The notes under the pieces: model-generated
Database searches by the model: none
The model's input: only the letters and a program-made list of their open reading frames with translations
Told to the model about the DNA's origin: nothing
Position numbers and translations under genes: made by a program
In this document: piece by piece, positions 59,012 through 64,000 of the stretch
Layout of the letters: the number at the start of each line of letters is the position of its first letter
How positions within the stretch are numbered: position 1 is the stretch's first letter
Assembly: GCA_964566055.1 (NCBI GenBank)
Contig: CAZMHI010000019.1
Span: 1 to 64,000, forward strand
Source: TMED23 sp964566055
GTDB taxonomy: Bacteria; Pseudomonadota; Alphaproteobacteria; Rhodospirillales; UBA2165
Length of the DNA stretch: 64,000 nucleotides
Direction: 5' to 3'

Positions 59012-59979
59012 TTGAGGTGAAATTTGCCGCCAGGTCGGAAGGCTTTGAAGGCGAAGGCAAAGGTTACGTCATAGGGAAAATCTTTGCCGTTCCTGGTAAC
59101 AATGACATTGCCAATATCCCGACCGTCAGCGATTCGCTGTTTGTCATGAATAGAGTTTTGCCCTGCTTCCCAGCTCAAAACTAATTCAACCCGGGTTGAT
59201 TTAATTTCGACTTTTTTCCGTGTTCTCAATAGCTTAAGAGGCCAGGCCTCGTTACCGATAACAATCACCCGATCCATTGCGCTGAGGCCCTTAGGTAAGG
59301 GATACCGGTTAAATATCCGTGGTGCGGCACTGTCCATATTCTCGTAAGGCGTCAGCCCATAGGGTCTCGCCCCGGTGTCATTAGGTACCAGTAGTTTTCC
59401 TTGAGGCGCCCGGGCCCTGAACTTGGCCAAAGATTCAAGCCGCGCCGGCAGCAATTTCATCTTCGTCGAGGTCAGATCACCGATGATCGCTTCACCAGTA
59501 AATTGCTGCCACCAGGAACCGGTTTGCTGGTCATACATCACCATATCAAAATGACGGATGCGTCCGGTATTGCCGAAGCTTAACGTCCGGCCATCGAGCC
59601 GCCGGTCAAAAACGACGCCGGAATTACACAGCGGACAATAGGAGATCAGCACCGGCACGCCGCCGATCACTTCATTAACAATCTCGTGCCAGAGCAAAAT
59701 GCGCAAGGGATAAGCCCGGGCATCGCCGTTAATCATGATGCTGAGCACCGGCTCTAATGGCCCCAGCTCCTGGTCCGCTGCGGCAGCAATATATTGTGGA
59801 TTATGGATGGGTGGAATTTGATCGCGCCTCGGCCCATCAGTCACGATCTCGCTGAAAGCAATGGCGGTTTTCTTGAAATTGGTTTCCGGGAACTCGGTTA
59901 GCCATGCCGGATCCGGCGCACCTTGCGCAAAAACGCTCATGGGCACCAGCAGAGTGAACAAAATTAAAACGATTTTCAT
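59008..59979 (-). CDS. DUF3179 secreted protein
   Basis: 323 residues with a signal peptide (LILFTLLVPMSVFAQG, cleavage near residue 19). The middle has RILLWHEIVNEVIGGVPVLISYCPLCNSGVVFDRRLDGRTLSFG, the DUF3179 core; the PLCNSG Cys residues may bind a metal or haem. Family function is unknown. The ATG of MKIVLILF is preferred; an ATG five codons earlier is possible. It overlaps the RimB-RimK gene's 3' end by four bases, convergently. Confidence 0.85.
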   Translation of the reverse strand: MKIVLILFTLLVPMSVFAQGAPDPAWLTEFPETNFKKTAIAFSEIVTDGPRRDQIPPIHNPQYIAAAADQELGPLEPVLSIMINGDARAYPLRILLWHEIVNEVIGGVPVLISYCPLCNSGVVFDRRLDGRTLSFGNTGRIRHFDMVMYDQQTGSWWQQFTGEAIIGDLTSTKMKLLPARLESLAKFRARAPQGKLLVPNDTGARPYGLTPYENMDSAAPRIFNRYPLPKGLSAMDRVIVIGNEAWPLKLLRTRKKVEIKSTRVELVLSWEAGQNSIHDKQRIADGRDIGNVIVTRNGKDFPYDVTFAFAFKAFRPGGKFHLN

Positions 59980-60177
59980 GGCCCATAGTTTCAACTACGC
60001 TGCTAGGCAAAGCAAATCACCACTTACCGCCTTTGGGTCAATTTTGGGTGATCAAAAATCAGAGTTCAGCAAACACGGCGGCGGAATAAAGCCAGAAATA
60101 ATAATCCATAGTTGCGATTTTTCTGACGCGCTGTAATATCTGTGATTGGAAATAGAAAATAGGGAGTAGCCGAGGCC

Positions 60178-60789
60178 GTGAATCACCGGTTATTTATTGT
60201 CGTTTTTGTACTTATTGCTCTTGTCTTCGGCTCGGTGGCACAAGCTACTAATAAGGCCGGGGCGACGAAATTTGTCAGCGATCTCAGCAATCAGGCGCTT
60301 GATGCGTTAAAAGCCAATGGCGTGCCATTGGATCAAAAAGAAAAAAAGGTGCGCCAAATACTGTCAACAAATTTCGACCTCAATTTGATCGGCCGATATG
60401 TCTTAGGGGCAGCTTGGCGGAAAGCCTCAGCCGACCAGCGCAGTCAGTATCAAACCCTGTTTAAAGAATTTGTGCTGCGGACATATTCACGGCGATTTGG
60501 CGGCTATTCCGGACAGAAGTTTACGGTCACCGGCGCCAAACCAATCGGCAAAAAAGATATCCTCGTATCAACTAAGATTTCCCGTCCCAGTGGACCGCCG
60601 ATATTAGCCGGCTGGTGGGTGAGGGAAAAGAATGGCACCCACAAAATTCTCGATGTCGTGGTCGCCGGAGTAAGCATGGTGGTAACGCAGCGTTCAGAGT
60701 TTCGCGCAGTTATCCGTAAACAGGGAGTCGGTGGTCTTATCGAAACCCTGCGCATGCAAGTTACTAAATTTTCGGCTCAAAGTAAGTAG
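60178..60789 (+). CDS. MlaC/Ttg2D-like phospholipid-binding protein
   Basis: 203 residues with a signal peptide (VFVLIALVFGSVAQA, cleavage near residue 22). KVRQILSTNFDLNLIGRYVLGAAWRKASADQRSQYQTLFKEFVLRTYSRRF is the MlaC family's main segment. MlaC shuttles phospholipids between outer and inner membranes. Start is GTG (GTG AAT CAC CGG), with AGGGAG upstream. No mlaABDEF genes are adjacent here, so it may be a stand-alone or paralogous member. The Sel1 gene follows after 11 bases. Confidence 0.88.
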   Translation: MNHRLFIVVFVLIALVFGSVAQATNKAGATKFVSDLSNQALDALKANGVPLDQKEKKVRQILSTNFDLNLIGRYVLGAAWRKASADQRSQYQTLFKEFVLRTYSRRFGGYSGQKFTVTGAKPIGKKDILVSTKISRPSGPPILAGWWVREKNGTHKILDVVVAGVSMVVTQRSEFRAVIRKQGVGGLIETLRMQVTKFSAQSK

Positions 60790-60800
60790 GACTCAGTTAC

Positions 60801-61712
60801 ATGTGTATCTTGATGGAAAAAGAAAGTTCGCAGGGTCCAGAAATCCTCTCAGCAAAATCAGCGGGGATTTTCGTGGGTAGAAGTAACAAATTCAAAACGC
60901 CTACCTTGCGTAAATTTGTCATCAGCCTGAGTGTTGTTGGCGGAATGTTTATGGCCGCCGCAGCGTATTCACCGGTACTTGCCGATTTCCAGGCTGGTTG
61001 GGATGCCTATCAAAATGGTAATTTTGCCAAAGCCTTGAAAGAATGGCGAGCACTCGCGAATAAGGGTGACGCCAAGGCGCAGTTTAATTTGGGCGTCATG
61101 TATGACGAAGGCCGTGGCGTCAAAGAAGATCGCAATAAGGCCATAAATTGGTGGCTAAAGGCGGCTGTGCGAGACAACAAGGAAGCCCAGCATAACCTTG
61201 GCATGACCTATTTGTTTGGCAGTGGTGTTGATATCAATTACGAAAAGGCCGTCGATTGGCTTAAAAAAGCCTCGGCACAGGGTTCGGCCCGATCACAATA
61301 TTCGCTTGGTAAAATGTATTCGGAAGGACTGGGTGTAGAGAAAAACAGGGTTGAGGCCTTCAATTGGATCATGCGGGCAGCCGAATCCGGTGTCTATCAA
61401 GCACAATACAACATTGGTAAAATTTACCGTGACGGCAAAGGTGTTGATCGTGATATCAAAAAGGCGGCCCAGTGGTTCCTTGCAGCAGCCAAACAGGGCT
61501 ATGCCAAAGCGCAAAATCACATTGGTATTCGCTTGGCGCGTGGCGAAGGTGTCGAAAAAAATGAAGTTGAAGCCTTAAAATGGCTGACACTTTCCGCGAA
61601 ATCCGGCAATAAGCTGGCCATACAAAACCGTAAAGCCTTGGCGGAAAGCTTGCCGCCCGAAACTGTTGCCAAAGCTGAGAAATTAGCGCGCGAATGGAAA
61701 CCGCAAAAGTAA
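60801..61712 (+). CDS. Secreted Sel1-repeat protein
   Basis: 303 residues. A signal segment (FVISLSVVGGMFMAAAAYSPVLA) precedes about six Sel1 repeats, such as AQFNLGVMYDEGRGVKEDR and AQYNIGKIYRDGKGVDRDIKKAAQWF, ending in a charged tail. Sel1 repeats form solenoid scaffolds for protein contacts, here likely periplasmic. The ATG has no strong ribosome site; an internal GTG at 60873 preceded by GGGGA gives a more normal signal peptide length. It lies after the MlaC-like gene and probably shares its transcript. Confidence 0.82.
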   Translation: MCILMEKESSQGPEILSAKSAGIFVGRSNKFKTPTLRKFVISLSVVGGMFMAAAAYSPVLADFQAGWDAYQNGNFAKALKEWRALANKGDAKAQFNLGVMYDEGRGVKEDRNKAINWWLKAAVRDNKEAQHNLGMTYLFGSGVDINYEKAVDWLKKASAQGSARSQYSLGKMYSEGLGVEKNRVEAFNWIMRAAESGVYQAQYNIGKIYRDGKGVDRDIKKAAQWFLAAAKQGYAKAQNHIGIRLARGEGVEKNEVEALKWLTLSAKSGNKLAIQNRKALAESLPPETVAKAEKLAREWKPQK

Positions 61713-61719
61713 TAAATTT

Positions 61720-62997
61720 TTAGAAAAAACTTTCCATATACCAGTCGAGATCATCTTTCGTTAGTGGAAACCCGCCGTCGCTGGTCGGTTGCAGCACTTT
61801 TTTACCACTAAGGCGGCCGATTTTTTGCTGAATTTGAACCGCCATTGCCATGCTCAATCCAGCCTTCCAAACCAAGGCTGTGATTGCCTTGGAACTTCCG
61901 GTATTCAGCATTTTACCCACGGTTTCTTTAGGCAGACCGGTCAATAATATCAAAGCATAGCGGACATAGGCGTTGTCACCTTCGCCAAGAGCGCTATCTA
62001 TTTTTTCTTCATTCAATTTGCCTTGTTTATGGTCAGCTTCCGCTCGGTCAACTGCCGGTACAATACCATCATCATCGTCTTCACTAAGTTCACCGTTTTC
62101 AATCCGCTCCCGCACAGTTTTGCGAAGCTGTTCAACCAGATCCTTTTGCTTAGAATTTTTCTCAATTAGCCGTTCCATCAGGGCTGCACTGACGAAGGTG
62201 GCAATCCGCATCACGGTACGTACCGGCAAGCCATCGCGATAGACCATTGCATTATGCCATTCTTTATTGTCTTCCGCTTCGTCAGATATTTTGTCGAACG
62301 TGCGTTCGCTTATAACTGAATTTTTGTTTTCAAGCAGTGCCTGGGTAGCGTTTTTATTTTTTTTAGCAACCACCGCATCAACCACGGGTTCACTCACATT
62401 ACGCCTTCTGGCTACAGCAACCAGAGCGCGTCCTTTCATGCCTCTGGCGACAATTTCCAGCAAATCAGCTTCACTCAGCAATGGTGAATATTCAAGAATT
62501 GGTACCGAGACGATTTCCTCTAGATCTTCAGCTAAATGACGAACAATTCTTTTCGGTACATTCTCCGCACTTTTTAGTTCTTCAGCGATAATTGCCCGAA
62601 CTCGCGGCAACTCGTCATTCGCTAGAACCTCCAATACCTCTAGCGCCATTTCTGTTAATTGTTCGCTTTCATCCGGATCAAGCTCCGGCACCAAACGGCC
62701 AATTTTAAAGGCAAGTTCGCATCGAACTTCCTCGTCCGGATCGGTTGAAAGGATGATATCGGCCTGAAGGGGTGTGCCTCTATTTTCCGCAACTTCCCGG
62801 CGTACTTCCGGCGCATCATCGGTGGCAAAGTAGTAGAGGATTTCTGGTTCTAAATCTTCATGGGCGGCTAATTTTTGACGTTCTTTCACAGACCCGCTAG
62901 AGGCAATCTTCCGTGCCTTCTCATAGGTCGGTTTTTTGCCAATACCCGGTTTTTTACGCCGCTTTTTTGATTTGCTGCCAAATACCCAATTTAACAT
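61720..62997 (-). CDS. DUF2336 family protein
   Basis: 425 residues, cytoplasmic, with a basic N-terminus (KSKKRRKKPGIGKK), many helical repeats like APEVRREVAENRGTPLQADIIL (HEAT-like) and an acidic middle part (EDDDDGIVPAVDRAEADHK). DUF2336 proteins are common in alphaproteobacteria and have no proven role. It is divergent from the response regulator gene, with a 224-base AT-rich gap; the two are next to each other in other genomes only by my impression, not verified here. Confidence 0.85.
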   Translation of the reverse strand: MLNWVFGSKSKKRRKKPGIGKKPTYEKARKIASSGSVKERQKLAAHEDLEPEILYYFATDDAPEVRREVAENRGTPLQADIILSTDPDEEVRCELAFKIGRLVPELDPDESEQLTEMALEVLEVLANDELPRVRAIIAEELKSAENVPKRIVRHLAEDLEEIVSVPILEYSPLLSEADLLEIVARGMKGRALVAVARRRNVSEPVVDAVVAKKNKNATQALLENKNSVISERTFDKISDEAEDNKEWHNAMVYRDGLPVRTVMRIATFVSAALMERLIEKNSKQKDLVEQLRKTVRERIENGELSEDDDDGIVPAVDRAEADHKQGKLNEEKIDSALGEGDNAYVRYALILLTGLPKETVGKMLNTGSSKAITALVWKAGLSMAMAVQIQQKIGRLSGKKVLQPTSDGGFPLTKDDLDWYMESFF

Positions 62998-63221
62998 GAT
63001 GGTTTATATTTGAAGGTCTTTAAGGCCTTTTTCAAGTCACTTCATGCCGTTTAGACCGTCTTATTTTCGAAATTTATCGGACTAATCATACTCATTTATG
63101 CAATATTGGATTTAGGGACCTTTTGATTAATGATTTATTTGCGGTAATCAATTGAAATCTAAGCTTGAAATACAGGATTTAATCCTCAAATAGTATTCAA
63201 GCATTTGCTATAAAATAGAGG

Positions 63222-63950
63222 ATGGACGTGGAAGCGCAAAAAACCGTACTGGCAGTTGATGATGACCCAGCTGTGTTGGAAGTCGTAAAAGATTGTCTGG
63301 ATTCAGGTGGTTACAACGTTATCACCTGCCCCAATGGTGAATTAGCTTTGGATCAGCTGAAAAATAATCAAGTCGATTTAATTGTCGTCGATCTGGGCCT
63401 GCCTGACATGGACGGATTGGAATTAACTCGAGCTTTCAAGGCCCAATCACAGGCAGGTGTAATAATCCTCAGTGGCCGCTCCGATACAACTGAAAAAGTT
63501 GTCGGCCTGGAACTTGGCGCAGATGATTATTTAACCAAACCGTTTGAACCAAGAGAACTCCTGGCCCGTACTCGAAGCGTTCTTCGGCGCTCAGAATCGT
63601 TAGCCTCGGTTACATCTTCTGACGAGGGCACAAGCTACGAATTTGACGGCTGGAGTCTCAATATCAACCGCCGGGAATTTATAAATCCAGCGGGCGATCA
63701 TATCGATCTTACGAGTGGAGAATTTGATTTTCTCAAAGTTTTTGTAGAACATCCCAATCGAGTATTATCGCGCGATCAAATTTTAGAAATCGCCTACACA
63801 AATGATAGTCCTGCTTATGACCGGAGTGTCGATATTCGCATCGCGCGATTAAGAAAGAAAATTGAGCAGGATCCAAAGGCGCCACAATGGATTAAAACCG
63901 TGCGAAATGCAGGTTATATCTTTACCGCAACGGTTTCCTCAAATAGCTAG
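63222..63950 (+). CDS. OmpR-family response regulator
   Basis: 242 residues. Receiver domain: acidic pair AVDDDP (Asp13-14), phospho-acceptor VVDLGLPDMDG (Asp57), conserved Ser84 in ILSGRSD and Lys106 in DYLTKPFEPREL. The winged helix from about 140 to 240 has LTSGEFDFLKVFVEHPNRVLSRDQIL and RSVDIRIARLRKKIEQDP. A classical transcription factor controlled by a histidine kinase not in the window. GAGGA lies directly before ATG, so the GTG two codons later (63228) is the alternative start. Confidence 0.9.
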   Translation: MDVEAQKTVLAVDDDPAVLEVVKDCLDSGGYNVITCPNGELALDQLKNNQVDLIVVDLGLPDMDGLELTRAFKAQSQAGVIILSGRSDTTEKVVGLELGADDYLTKPFEPRELLARTRSVLRRSESLASVTSSDEGTSYEFDGWSLNINRREFINPAGDHIDLTSGEFDFLKVFVEHPNRVLSRDQILEIAYTNDSPAYDRSVDIRIARLRKKIEQDPKAPQWIKTVRNAGYIFTATVSSNS

Positions 63951-64000
63951 AATTATTCCGAAAAATTCAAACAGTCCGGTTAAGATACGACTGGTATCAG

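Noticed and set aside
1..64000. tRNA, rRNA, integrase or transposase genes
   Set aside because: No cloverleaf, rRNA core or recombinase motif was seen on either strand, so no mobile element boundary is claimed.

Overview
The window looks like a contiguous chromosomal segment of an alphaproteobacterium, probably from the Rhodospirillales/Kiloniellales neighbourhood. Evidence is the gene set and its order: a CcrM-type GANTC methyltransferase, the chorismate mutase-hisC-tyrA trio, argH-lptM-lysA-DUF4175, a zinc-ribbon/DUF3426 gene divergent from ftsE-ftsX-ydcF-plsC, the small HIG1-like protein followed by a PduO-type cobalamin adenosyltransferase and etfBA-hbd, plus DUF2125, DUF2336 and PA0069-type radical SAM genes. 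Intergenic DNA is AT-rich and coding DNA moderately GC. No rRNA, tRNA, CRISPR, phage or intact transposon was found.

Layout. 1-7.3 kb: methionine (metW end, metX), aromatic amino acids (chorismate mutase with a degenerate PDT/ACT-like tail, hisC, tyrA), DUF2125, a DMT exporter and ChaC. 7.2-9.5 kb: aryl-CoA ligase with a MarR gene and two palindromic operator candidates. 9.6-14.4 kb: lipoprotein, aminopeptidase P, CheZ and an unrecognised 401-residue protein. 14.5-20.5 kb: argH, LptM-like lipoprotein, lysA, DUF4175 protein, methyltransferase. 21-25.2 kb: envelope/division block (zinc-ribbon protein, FtsEX, YdcF, PlsC). 25.4-32.7 kb: B12-dependent ribonucleotide reductase, small unknowns including a GIY-YIG-like protein, HIG1 protein, cobalamin adenosyltransferase, electron transfer flavoprotein, 3-hydroxybutyryl-CoA dehydrogenase. 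32.7-36.8 kb: a leftward run ending in rnhB-ccrM.

36.9-43.6 kb is mixed: two small glycosyltransferase-type genes, CoA-transferase, a protoglobin sensor with a coiled-coil tail, a sulfotransferase, an oxidoreductase, an intergenic cluster of palindromic repeats and an AT-rich TPR gene. 43.6-50.2 kb is a seven-gene leftward catabolic unit: HbpS/GlcG-like protein, tripartite tricarboxylate transporter (TctC, TctB, TctA), Gfo/Idh oxidoreductase, SDR and acyl-CoA dehydrogenase, with a long hairpin between tctC and tctB. 50.5-53.3 kb: SPOR lipoprotein, a secreted unknown and a frameshifted peptidoglycan-binding-like gene. 53.5-57.6 kb: a divergent pair for hydroxylated or aminated benzoates (flavin hydroxylase/OYE fusion and an EntE-like aryl ligase). 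57.6-64 kb: a fused RimB-RimK protein, DUF3179, MlaC-like protein, Sel1 protein, DUF2336 and an OmpR-type response regulator.

Themes: aromatic acids are activated at two separate loci (7.8 kb and 55.9 kb), and the transporter unit could feed a related CoA pathway; ETF at 30 kb would accept electrons from the acyl-CoA dehydrogenase. The adenosyltransferase makes the cofactor the class II reductase needs. The most unusual items are the RimB-RimK fusion, the hydroxylase/OYE-ligase pair, the chorismate mutase tail, the hairpin inside the transporter operon, the frameshifted gene and the divergent GIY-YIG-like protein.
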